The notes under the pieces are model-generated. The model had not been told where the DNA came from. It saw nothing but the letters and a program-made list of their open reading frames with translations, and ran no database searches. This document shows positions 10,175 through 19,919 of a stretch of DNA of 64,000 bases, in pieces; positions within the stretch are counted from its first letter, which is position 1, and every line of letters begins with the position of its first letter. The stretch lies in NCBI RefSeq assembly GCF_020520425.1, contig NC_079490.1, positions 62,001-126,000 of the forward strand, written 5' to 3'. The stretch is from Spinacia oleracea (taxonomy: Eukaryota > Streptophyta > Magnoliopsida > Caryophyllales > Amaranthaceae). A program made the translations under genes and the position numbers.

Positions 10175-11588
10175 TGATATATGCGTTTTATATAGAATTT
10201 TTGCCCCCGTCCCTTAGTACTTTTATGTATCAAACGTGCTCTTAGGAGCCGTTTCTAGTACTAATGTGTGTTATTGAGTGTGCCTTGAGTTTCAGGTTTG
10301 ATTATGAGAAATTGGTCGTTTTAGACCCGTTTCATTGTTGATCAAGGCCACTATATGAGTCCGAGAAGTTCGGGACCCCCATCGTCGACTTTCGGGAGCC
10401 TGAGATGCTTATGGTTGAGCCCCGGGAGTTAGACTTGGTGATACGGGCGAGATACATTGAAGATTGCAAATCGCCCTGGAAGCTGAGGGCGAAATGCAAC
10501 CATCGGGCGGAAGTATAAGCAGGCCAAGTTCATCAACGCGCGCCCGATCGGGCGCAGCTCGCCCGATCCGGATCGGGCGGTCAATCTGGAGGTTTTGTGG
10601 AGATTTCGCAACCCGCCCGATCGGGCGGATTTTGGCCCGATCGGGCCGACTATCGAGTGATTAGCCCGATCGGGCGAAGCGTCGCCCGATCGGGCGACGC
10701 CAACCTCCAGCCGTTTTTCGCGTTTTTTAATTCCGTTTTTAAGCCTTATTTTGGCAAAACTATATAAGCAAACTTGTTTTATTTTTGACGTACATCTTAT
10801 TTTTCCAGCAAAAAAACCTTAGTTTATTTTTCTAAGTTTTATTTTTCTCTCTACATCAATTCAAACACTTAGTTTATTTTCAATCAAAGAAAAATCGAAG
10901 CTTTCATTTGCTATTGTCCTTTAATTAGGTATTATTCCTTATTTCAATTCTTTGTTTAAGCTTTAATTATGTTTTCAATCATGCCAATTGCTTTGCTTAT
11001 TGTTAATATGTGTGAGTAGTTGATTTTCTAGGGTTTTGGGAATCCATGAACGAATGTGAAAGGATGATTAATTGTTGTTGATTGTTGGTTTAGCTGTTAA
11101 TTCCTATTGATTGCCCTTATTTACTTTGCAATTAGATTTGCGCAGGTTTGATTGTATTAGTTTCGCAATATCAAATTAAGATTCGAGAGATGCAATTTGA
11201 TGTTTAGGCTTGTTTCAATAGGTAGAATTGGGATTAATACGTAGCGAGAGCCCGTTAATTCTAAGTCTATGATTAGTATCGATTCGAGAGAGCATGCTGG
11301 TCTAATTAACTGTTATATTGATTGTTATCGATTGTTGTCGTCTTGGAATGTTGTTCATCGGTGAACCTATGCCCTAGACCTTTTAATATCTGATTTCTTC
11401 CTATTTTATTATCGTCCTAGTTATATTATACAAATCAATCCATATTCTTGTTACCAGTAGTCTAGATTAATAATTTAATAGTAGAAAGAACATTGTTTCC
11501 CTGTGGATACGATCCCTGCTTCCCTTGCTATATTTTTAGTTGGTGAACGTTAGGTTTATCTTTGATAGGAGTGCGATTTAGCCTGTCA
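10175..11588 (+). repeat. 3' LTR of Athila element (1414 bp)
   Basis: Begins TGATATATG after the purine tract and ends CCTGTCA, giving TG...CA termini. U3 carries the palindrome array (10541-10698) and a TATA box (TATATAAG, about 10761). The last 381 bases (11208-11588) match window bases 1-381. Immediately after it the sequence switches in frame to the RT gene of the host Tat element. Confidence 0.95.
10541..10770 (+). promoter_or_regulatory. Athila U3 promoter: palindrome array plus TATA box
   Basis: Five perfect GCCCGATCGGGC palindromes, extended by matching flanks such as GCG...CGC, and one with a split dyad lie at 10541-10698. A TATA box TATATAAG follows at about 10761, roughly 60 bases after the last palindrome. 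Position relative to TATA suggests upstream promoter elements, perhaps sites for a dimeric DNA-binding protein. That role is inferred. Confidence 0.7.
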
Positions 11589-11589
11589 G

Positions 11590-13638
11590 CATGCCATGAT
11601 GAGCTTTATGGATGCCTACTCAGGGTTTCACCAGATTCCGTTGTGGCCTGACGACCAGGAGAAAACGTCATTTGTTACTGAACAAGGCCTTTACTGCTAC
11701 AAGGTGATGCCGTTTGGGTTAAAAAATGCACCGGCCACTTTTCAGCGTCTTATTAACACTGTGTTCATTAAGCAGCTCGGCAGGAATATTGAAGCTTACA
11801 TTGACGATATGATCGTAAAAAGTAAGCTGAGGGCGGCGCATATAACTGATCTCAGAGAGACATTTGAGACTATTCGAGCTTACAACATGAGGTTGAATCC
11901 TAAGAAGTGTGTGTTCGGGGTGACGGCAGGCAAATTCTTAGGTTTCTTGATTGATGAAAGAGGAATTGAAGCTAACCCAGACAAAATCCAGGCAGTAATT
12001 GATATGAGCTCACCAAAGACAGTGAAGGAGGTCCAGCGGCTCACAGGTTGCTTGGCCGCCCTGGGCAGATTCCTTTCCAGGGCTGGAGACAAGTGCCACT
12101 ACTTTTTTAGATCTGTCAGAAAGAAGGCCAAGTTTGAATGGTCGGACGAGGCCGAGGCGGCATTGGTCAGATTAAAGGAGCACTTACACACCTTGCCTCG
12201 TCTTGTTAGTCCCTTGCTAGGAGAGACTTTGTACATGTATCTCGCCGTGTCCGAGCACTCGTTGAGTGCCGTTCTACTGACAGAGAGGGAGGGAATACAG
12301 ATGCCGGTATACTTTGTCAGTCATGTTCTTCAAAATGCTGAAGTTAGATATCCTACAGTGGAAAAGTTTGGCTTAGCTCTGTTCATGGCCAGCAAAAAGC
12401 TCCGTCCTTATTTCTTAGCTCACAAAATTGTGATCTACACCGATCAGCCGCTCAAACTGCCCTTCACAAAGCTGGAGGCGTCAGGACGAATGCTGAATTG
12501 GGCAATAGAGCTGAACGCCTTTGATATCACCTATGAGCCGAGGAAAGCTGTCAAGGGGCAGGCATGTGCCGACTTCATTGTTGAAATGACGAGGCCAGAC
12601 TTTGCCAAGAATACAAGCACAGTGTGGACAGTGTATGTAGACGGGTCATCCACACAGAATGGATGTGGAGCAGGGATAATCTGTCACTCCCCAGAAGGAG
12701 ATACTTTTGAATATGCTATGCGATTTAACTTCCAGGCGTCAAATAATGAAGCCGAATATGAAGCCCTGCTTTGTGGCATTAAAATGTGTAAGGCGGCAGG
12801 CGCCGAGGAGATTGTAGCACTATCTGACTCCCAACTGATTGTGAGCCAAGTTAATGGGACCTACGAAGCTAGGGATCCGACTATGGTCAAATACATGCAG
12901 GCCGTCCATCAGGAAGTAGAGCCACTGAAAAGTTTTGAAGTAAGGCAAGTCCCTCGCTCGGAAAATAACCAAGCTGATGCCCTGTCAAAGTTGGCAAGTT
13001 CCGCGTCTTGTGATACCCCTCGGCACGTGTTCTGGGAGGTAAAAGAGCACAAAAGTGTTGAGCAAATGGAAGTGGAAACTCTTGACAGAACGTCCACATG
13101 GATGGATGACATAGTAAACTTCAAAGTGAATGGAGTCTTGCCCGAAGACTCAAGGGAAGCGGCAAAACTTCAAAAGAAATGTTCTTGGTTTGAAATGTGG
13201 AACGGCACCCTCTACAAAAAGGCCTACTCCCGTCCTTTGTTAAGGTGTGTAACACCTGAGAAGGGGCAGGAAATTTTAGAAGACCTTCATCAGGGGTTGT
13301 GCAGCTCGCATATTGGTGGAAGGGCTTTGGCTGAAAAGGCACTTCGAACCGGCTATTACTGGCCGACCCTTAAGGAGGACGCAATCTCACTGGTCAAGAA
13401 GTGTGACAAATGTCAGCGCTTTTCTCACCTAATACATCAACCGGCACGAGTTCTGACGCCCATTATAAGCCCAATTCCATTTGCTAAATGGGGGATGGAT
13501 CTCCTAGGCCCATTCACGACCGCACCAGGAGGAAGGCGTTATGTCATCGTCGCCGTAGATTACTTCACCAAATGGGTGCAAGGCCGCCCTATTTCACGCA
13601 CTTGGAATGCCGACAACCTCAAGAAATATTTCTTCTAA
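11590..13638 (+). pseudogene. Tat pol fragment: RT (C-part), RNase H, aRNase H, truncated integrase
   Basis: The frame is open from the Athila junction; the first Met at 11596 is internal, not a true start. Visible are RT from SFMDAYSGFHQI through the YIDD box (about 11795), a degenerate gypsy RNase H, then a second RNase H beginning WTVYVDGSSTQNGCGAG with a later LSDSQLIVSQ. Integrase shows an HHCC-type finger (about 13300-13410) and the first core Asp in GMDLLGPF. It stops at KKYFF (13638) before the second Asp and the Glu, so integrase is dead. Two lesions therefore inactivate pol: the nested Athila and a 3' truncation or deletion. The second RNase H identifies the Tat lineage. Confidence 0.9.
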
Positions 13639-14013
13639 GATATGTGCTAAGCCTTGTCTTACTTACCACGATCCATTGCCCAAGGGGCGGCCTCTAATGG
13701 TCATAGTAGGGTAGTAATTACTTTTGTAACCGGCTAAATTCGCCTTGCAAAGTTATAAATAATACTACTCTATTTGTTTCGTAATATTTATTGTTCGCAC
13801 AATGAATATAAACATATACACTCCAATGCATAACCAAAGCCTAATTGTATGACGGCCTGAGAAGTGGCCCAGATTAGCAAAAACTCAGCAAGACTAATTG
13901 TTTGAAGCCTAAGTAGTGGCCCAGATTAGCACCAAGTTGTAGGCTGATCACCTATCCAACTACCCTCCTAATATAAGCAAGCCGCTGGCCGACCAGTACA
14001 GCATAATACGTGC
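13639..14013 (+). other. Tat spacer after the integrase break
   Basis: No coding potential seen. The phrase AGTGGCCCAGATTAGCA occurs twice (about 13862 and 13916). It leads into the 46-bp minisatellite. Confidence 0.55.
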
Positions 14014-14289
14014 CAGCGGCATGAACAACTTTGAAACATAGGTTGTTCGCTCAAAAGCCCAGCGGCATGAACAACTTTGAAACATAGGTTGTTCGCTCAA
14101 AAGCCCAGCGGCATGAACAACTTTGAAACATAGGTTGTTCGCTCAAAAGCCCAGCGGCATGAACAACTTTGAAACATAGGTTGTTCGCTCAAAAGCCCAG
14201 CGGCATGAACAACTTTGAAACATAGGTTGTTCGCTCAAAAGCCCAGCGGCATGAACAAACTGAAACATAGGGTGTTTGCTAAAAAGCGC
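14014..14289 (+). repeat. 46-bp minisatellite, six units
   Basis: Unit starts CAGCGGCATGAACAACTTTG at 14014, 14060, 14106, 14152, 14198 and 14244. The first five are near-identical; the sixth is diverged. The near-identity indicates recent unequal exchange or slippage. Confidence 0.95.
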
Positions 14290-14935
14290 GGCGGCACGAA
14301 TGTTTGGCCGGCCAGTCCGTTTGACGAGCATGTCTAGCGGCAATCATACCTATTGATTGACTTGCGTCAATCAATATCGTCATAGACACGCTCGCCAAAG
14401 AAAGTGACGACCAAAGTAGGGCCTAGCGCATGCTCAGTTGCCAGCGGCACCAAACACTTGGAAACAAAGGTTGTCCGCTCAAAAGTTCAGCGGCCCGATT
14501 AACTTCGAAACAAAGGTTGCTTGCTAAAAAGCGCGGCGGCACGAATGTTTGGCCGGCCAGTCCGTTTGACGAGCATGTCTAGCGGCAATCATACCTATTG
14601 ATTGACTTGCGTCATAGACACGCTCGCCAAAGAAAGTGACGACCAAAGTAGGGCCTAGCGCATGCTCAGTTGCCAGCGGCACCAAACACTTGGAAACAAA
14701 GGTTGTCCGCTCAAAAGTTCAGCGGCACGATTAACTTCGAAACAAAGGTTGCTTGCTAAAAAGCGCGGCGGCACGAATGTTTGGCCGGCCAGTCCATTTG
14801 ACGAGCATGTCTAGCGGCAATCATACCTATTGATTGACTTGCGCCAATCAATATCGTTATAGACACGCTCGCCAAAGAAAGTGACGACCAAAGTAGGGCC
14901 TAGCGCCTACTCAGTTGCCTGCGGCATTAACGTGC
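14280..14935 (+). repeat. Higher-order repeat of about 235-245 bp, about 2.7 units
   Basis: Units start at AAAAAGCGCGGCGGCACGAA near 14280, 14525 and 14758. Each unit contains a diverged form of the 46-bp motif (CAGCGGCAC...GGTTGTCCGCTC), so the larger repeat grew out of the smaller one. One unit lacks a short CAATCAATATCGT stretch present in the others. Confidence 0.92.
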
Positions 14936-15269
14936 TTAGTGTACTCTCGGATGCACCTTGGCAACCATACCTATTGATTAAGCCTATTAAGCCTATTGAT
15001 CAAGGAATAATCAAATTATGAAGAGCAAGTAAATGCGAGATAGGAGAAACATCAAAAAAACCTATTTACTTATAAAACAACGCCCGTAGAAAGGCGTGTG
15101 AAAGTAGCTCAGAATTCCTGACCAGAAAAAAAAGAGAATTGTTGTGTGCTCAGCAGGCACAATGATACAGACGCCATCAGCGCCAAAACTTTACAACATA
15201 ATTGTTTTTGCCCTTAGGCACTGGAACGCTTGAATAAAATTTTTTAAAAAAAATAGGAAAGGAAGCAAA
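14936..15269. other. 3' flank of the antisense ORF
   Basis: No gene seen. On the minus strand this follows the stop codon of the antisense ORF and probably includes its 3' UTR. A short TTTTTTTAAAAAAT stretch lies near 15240. Confidence 0.4.
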
Positions 15270-18200
15270 TCAGGGGGCGGCCGCATCGTCCTCGTCATCA
15301 GATGATACAAACTCAGGGGGCGGCTGACCAAGACGTTCAGCAGCCAACACAGCGGCACTGTGCTCCATTCGCCGCTGGAACCACCCAAGATCATACTCTG
15401 ACATGTGGCTCTCCCAGGCGTGCTTAACAGCGTCCTTGGTCGCTTGTTCCCCCTGATCATAGGATTCCAGAAGACGCTCACGCAAGGTGCGAACTTGCGA
15501 TCTGGCCGTCTCTAGCTCCCCACGAAGATGCTCGGCTTCCTCAGCCGCCTCTTTGACCTGAGGGTACTCCCGCAACTGGTCCTGAAGCGCCCGTATTTCC
15601 GCCGCCGCTGTCTTGGCTTCCTCGACCATTGCCACCATGTCCTTGTCCTGCGCCAAGATCTTCTTAAGCAGCTCGGCCTTGTCAGATCTCAACGCAGCCA
15701 CCTCCTTCGCTTGAAGGTCTATGGTCGTCTGCATCTGCAGGCGGACCTCTTCAATGGACTTGAACGCATAGTCACCATGGTGGGTGGACTCAGCCACCTG
15801 AGCTTTGAGCTCCTCAGCAGTGCGGGCCTTCCAGCTCTTGCAGAATTCCATGCGGCAGAACAACTGCAGAAGAAGCTACATATTAGTAAATGACTCTAAA
15901 AGGGAAGACAAGTACAAGCAAGTTGGAAATAGACTTACGTCGAGAAGAGTGGCCTGGATCGCACCAAACTGGGCGTCAGTCTTGCGGCCAGGAAGAGAAG
16001 CAACATACTCAGCGGGGACGGCCTTAAAAACCTTGCGGCATATAGCCACCCTATCCTTTGACGAATAGTGTGGAGTAGCAGGTACGTTCTCATCCTCGGC
16101 AGCAGCTGCATCCTTCCCTTTGTCTTTGGCTATAGGAAAAACAATGGCCTTAGGATGACGCGGAGAGTAAGAAGAACTGCCAGAGGAGGCTCGATACGTC
16201 TGAACGACGTTCGAATAATACTTACCGCCCGAAGACCTAGCTCGGCGGGCCACCTCCGCCAGTATCTGAGAGCGGACGTCGGCCGGGATTCCCGAAAGAG
16301 GGTCCTCCACCAAGTCCACCACCAGAGACGGCTTGTCCACGCCCATCTCTTCGTCATCAGGGCATCCCCCCTCAGCAACCTTCGACTCGTCTTTCTTCAC
16401 GAGACGGCGAGGTAGAGGTTTTGGCTTCTTGAAGGTACTCGGAGTCTCCGAGCCAGCCGGCACAGCTCTCTTCTTCAGCTGGGACAAAGTCGTCCCCTTC
16501 TTCTTCCCTGACGCCCTAGCCGCGTCCTTAGCTTGCTAAAAAAGAAAGGACAGTCAAATATTAGGCCTCGTCATCTATCGCAAGTCACTCACAAGATAGT
16601 GGCTCGTCATTAAAAAGGACGCCCGTCTTAAAAATGACGAGGCGTACCTTATCAATCACAAGTCACTCACAAATAGTGGCTCGTCATTAAAAAGGACGCC
16701 CGTCTTAAAAAATGACGAGGCGTACCTTATCAATCACAAGTCACTCACAAGATAGTGGCTCGTCATTAAAAAGGACGCCCGTCTTAAAAATGACGAGGCG
16801 TACCTTATCAATCACAAGTCACTCACAAGATAGTGGCTCGTCATTAAAAAGGACGCCCGTCTTAAAAATGACGAGGCGTACCTTATCAATCACAAGTCAC
16901 TCACAAGATAGTGGCTCGTCATTAAAAAGGACGCCCGTCTTAAAAATGACGAGGCGTACCTTATCAATCACAAGTCACTCACAAGATAGTGGCTCGTCAT
17001 TAAAAAGGACGCCCGTCTTAAAAATGACGAAGCGTACCTTATCAATCACAAGTCACTCACAAATAGTGGCTCGTCATTAAAAAGGACGCCCGTCTTAAAA
17101 ATGACGAGGCGTACCCTATCAATCACAAGTCACTCACAAATAGTGGCTCGTCATTAAAAAGGACGCCCGTCTTAAAAATGACGAGGCGTACCCTATCAAT
17201 CACAAGTCACTCACAAGATAGTGGCTCGTCATTAAGAAGGACGCCCGTCTTAAAAATGACGAGGCGTACCTTATCAATCACAAGTCACTCAATAAATAGT
17301 GGCTCGCCATTAAAAAGGACGCCCGTCTTAAAAATGACGAGGCGTACCTTATCAAGGGCAAGTCAATCGCAGAAAAGTGGCTCGTCATTAAAAAGGACGC
17401 CCGTCCCAAAAATGACGAGGCGTACCCTATCAATCACGAGTCACTTGAAAAAACGCTAACTAAGGGGCCCATCAATAAAAAGTGACGAGGCCTACCTTAG
17501 CAAACACGGGTCAGATATCAGGATATCGGCTCGTCACTAAAAAGACGTCCACTATAGACGCTGGACGGGAGAAGTTTAACTTGCAAAAAAGAAAAAAAAA
17601 CGACAACCTAAGAGAATACTCACCTTCTCCTCCAACTCGGCCTTGGCTTTCTGCATCTTGGCCTCATAGATGTCCGCCATCCAATCGGTCATATCGCCCT
17701 TCCCAATATCCGCCGCCGGTAGCTTGCTCATTCCTTCCTCTGTGAACAAAAGAAATCCAAAGTTAGAAAAAATGAATAGACCAACGCAGAACGGCACATA
17801 AATTGGCATACAACCTCGAGTCATGGAATATCCTAAGCCTACGGCCGCTAGAAAGGCCTCGTTCCGAAACTGGCTAATGTGCGGCAACCACTCAGCCGGC
17901 ACATGGAAACTCTTATCCACTGTTAAGTGGTAAGTGTTGGCCCTGAACAGGACCATTATCTGATCCCACTCTTCGGCAGTAAGGGGGGGAAGGGGCTCGT
18001 CACGATCCATGAAGTTGGCGTCACAGTTCCAACGGCTCATTCTCTCATACATCTCCTGGTCGTCAGTATAAAACACGACCCACCTCTTCCTCCACATATG
18101 CCACTTGCTGAGCTTGCCGACCACTGTCTGGTAGGTACCACGGCTGCTCAGATTAAACCACCCTTTGGCGGCACTGGGGGAACGAGAGAGGGAGACCAGA

Positions 18201-18838
18201 TGCAGAAAGGCGTTGAAGGACGGCTCCACGTCGTTCAATGCACATTTGGCAATGTAGCCAAAGATATCCGCCCATGAGTTGGGGGTCAGCTGGGCCACCC
18301 CAATATTGAAACCATCTAACACCTCCACAACGAAGGGGTGTGGAGGGAATCTCATGCCGAGTTTGATTGACGCGGCATACACAGGGAATTCTCCCTCGGC
18401 AAGCAGGCTGACGGTCGAGTCCAGACCGGCCGGCACGCGCATTTGGTACCCTTCCCCCACGCAGAGGTCATCCCTCATCTTGGCTCCGTGCCTGTCTAGC
18501 CACCGCATCCAGCCCACGTCTGGGTGAATCTCTGACGGAAGCAATTGGGCCTCCTCCCGTCCTCTGGGCCTAATAAGCTGGGGAGCAGCTTCTTGTTCCT
18601 CGGCGGCCGATGACAATGGAGCGACGCTTGGCTCCCCCACTGCCTGGCTCGCTGTACCCTCCGACGAGCTTGCCGCCTGCTCCCCCGCCTCGACGTACTC
18701 GTCGATCTCTTGAAAGAGTTCGGCAAATTCTTCGTCGACTGCCGAGGCGGTGGAAGAATATCTCTCCCTAGGAGGTGTCGATGCTTCTTCCCGCAAGCGC
18801 AGGCGCGTCGGATCTGCCGTTTGCTTGGTTCTAGCCAT
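15270..18838 (-). CDS. Tat antisense additional ORF, three exons, about 801 codons
   Basis: Assembled by hand on the minus strand as exon 1 18838-17624, exon 2 16535-15939 and exon 3 15863-15270. Donors are AAG|GTGAGT and GAC|GTAAGT; acceptors are TTTTAG|CAA and CTGCAG|TTG. All junctions are phase 0 and lengths (1215, 597 and 594 bases) are divisible by 3. The start is the ATG of MARTKQTADP. Exon 1 carries Glu/Ala-rich sequence and then a folded region (WADIFGYIAKCALNDVEPSF, KWHMWRKRWVVFY) that resembles the plant 'putative gypsy type transposon' family. Exon 2 is basic at its start (AKDAARASGKKKG). Exon 3 is a long coiled coil ending in an acidic DDEDD tail. Antisense extra ORFs are known in Tat elements; their function is not. 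No stop or frameshift is seen in the exons, in contrast to the dead pol. Confidence 0.8.
16562..17545. repeat. 76-78-bp minisatellite, about 12 units, inside the antisense ORF's intron 1
   Basis: Unit contains GTGGCTCGTCATTAAAAAGG and ACGCCCGTCTTAAAAATGAC, with copies of GGACGCCCGTC spaced about 76-78 bases from 16617 to about 17396 and a degenerate copy near 17530. The 78-bp units are divisible by 3 and so create a spurious repetitive frame on the plus strand. The whole array lies between the splice donor at 17623 and the acceptor at 16536 of the antisense ORF. Confidence 0.93.
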
Positions 18839-19059
18839 GCCTTCTGCATAGTGAACGAAGCACGGCTTAGGGGTGACCAACAATGAAGAAAAAGACGCGA
18901 TTGGACGTCCGCCCCGACAAAAGATGAACGGCGGAAAAATCTTAAATAAAACCTTTAAACCCTTACCTAGTACTAAGAGGTCGGCCGCTAACAAAGGGAA
19001 AAATGACGAGAGGATAACAAAAGCAAGAAAGGCGAAAACTAACCTCGAAAGATCTGCAA

Positions 19060-19136
19060 AGTACTTGGTGAAGAACAGGATGAGTTTCGCGAAGAACGAG
19101 ATGAGTTTCGCGAAGAACGGGATGAGTGTGACGAGG
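19060..19136. repeat. Short tandem repeat in the antisense leader
   Basis: Three to four imperfect copies of a motif of about 22 bases (GATGAGTTTCGCGAAGAACG) lie between the antisense promoter and its ATG. Confidence 0.75.
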
Positions 19137-19255
19137 AAAAGGATTAGTCTCCTGGTGGCCGGAAATCGCCTGATGGTGGTAGGAACACGCCGGAAATCGC
19201 CTATGAAAGCTCTGTGAAAATGAAATGTAAAAAATGAAATTTACCCCCCTCACCT

Positions 19256-19301
19256 CTATATATAGGGAGGGGCAAAATGGAGAAAGGTGACACGTGTCAC
19301 C
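19256..19301 (-). promoter_or_regulatory. Likely promoter of the Tat antisense ORF
   Basis: On the minus strand a 16-base perfect palindrome GGTGACACGTGTCACC with a CACGTG G-box core (19286-19301) lies about 20 bases upstream of CTATATATAG (19256-19265). The ATG is about 420 bases downstream at 18838. G-box plus TATA in this order is a standard plant promoter layout. It lies inside the element just outside the 3' LTR, so the antisense ORF would not depend on LTR transcription. Confidence 0.65.
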
Positions 19302-19385
19302 ATCTCAACACCTGACCCAAAGATGAAGATGCAAAACAAGAGTCAAGAAGCGATACCCGGAATGTGTTTCCAGAAATGCCCTTCT

Positions 19386-19396
19386 TGAGGGGCAAA
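19386..19396 (+). other. Polypurine tract of Tat element
   Basis: TGAGGGGCAAA directly precedes the LTR start TGTTGTGG. Confidence 0.7.
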
Positions 19397-19919
19397 TGTT
19401 GTGGGCAAAATTACCGTGCCTTCGTGTACCAATGAGGACGTGACACATGGCACGTATTGCGCCCCCTAAAGCAGAAATCATACGAAGTCTACTCCGAGGC
19501 ATGGGTATTAATCTAGGTATCTACAGTGTATGTATTTAAGTGTGTATAAATGTATGTATAAAACCTATACCTGGAAAGGGGCTTAATTAGTATGTATCCC
19601 AAGTGAATGACTAAGCACAATAGGCCCAAACAGCCCACTATTGCCAAAAAAGGCCAGAGAATTGTAAGGAGAAAGGACACGTGTCCTCCTCCCATTCCCC
19701 AGCCAATCATGTAAGGGGAATATTAGGTCATTCCCCCAAAAACCTAGTACTATAAATATTCCCACTTCCCTAGAAAAAAGGGTCACAATCAATACATTCT
19801 AGAGCAATTACTGCTCTGCCTTCTCTCTACTTTCTCTCTCTATAAAAATACAATCTTGTTTAATCTGTAAAAGTTACCAAGAAACCTCCCAGGTATCTCA
19901 CCGGAAAAACCCCACAACA
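19397..19919 (+). repeat. 3' LTR of Tat element (523 bp)
   Basis: Bounded by an 8-base terminal inverted repeat, TGTTGTGG...CCACAACA. It contains the 12-base palindrome GGACACGTGTCC (19675-19686, G-box) about 65 bases before a TATA box TATAAATA (19751). The next 5 bases, GCTGC (19920-19924), should be the target duplication. Confidence 0.88.

Larger units (their letters stand above)
1..11588 (+). mobile_element. Athila-type Ty3/gypsy LTR retrotransposon (5' end cut by window)
   Basis: The order seen is partial 5' LTR (1-381), tRNA-Asp primer site (387-404), one long gag-pol frame (516-6041), a spacer with palindromes, a second sense ORF (7045-8508), a long 3' non-coding stretch, a purine tract and a 1414-bp 3' LTR (10175-11588). 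The tRNA-Asp primer site, the extra sense ORF after pol and the long non-coding 3' part are typical of the Athila lineage. The 381 overlapping LTR bases read as identical and both frames are open, so the insertion is recent and possibly still active. It lies inside the RT gene of a Tat-type element. Its left target-site duplication is outside the window; the right copy should be GCATG at 11589-11593. Confidence 0.93.
11589..19919 (+). mobile_element. Tat-lineage Ty3/gypsy element, right part, internally deleted
   Basis: The left end is the RT gene broken by the Athila insertion. It continues through RNase H, a second (archaeal-type) RNase H and half of integrase, then tandem repeats, an antisense three-exon ORF and a 523-bp 3' LTR with TGTTGTGG...CCACAACA ends. 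The dual RNase H, 3' tandem repeats and antisense extra ORF are the known hallmarks of Tat elements such as Ogre and Retand. The 5' LTR, gag and protease should lie left of the window. Confidence 0.88.

Noticed and set aside
16712-17459. Repetitive plus-strand frame with 26-residue repeats
   Set aside because: It is the translation of the 78-bp minisatellite, whose unit length is divisible by three. It lies in an intron of the antisense ORF.
14014-17545. Possible CRISPR-like direct repeats
   Set aside because: Units are contiguous tandem repeats without unique spacers, in a plant retrotransposon.
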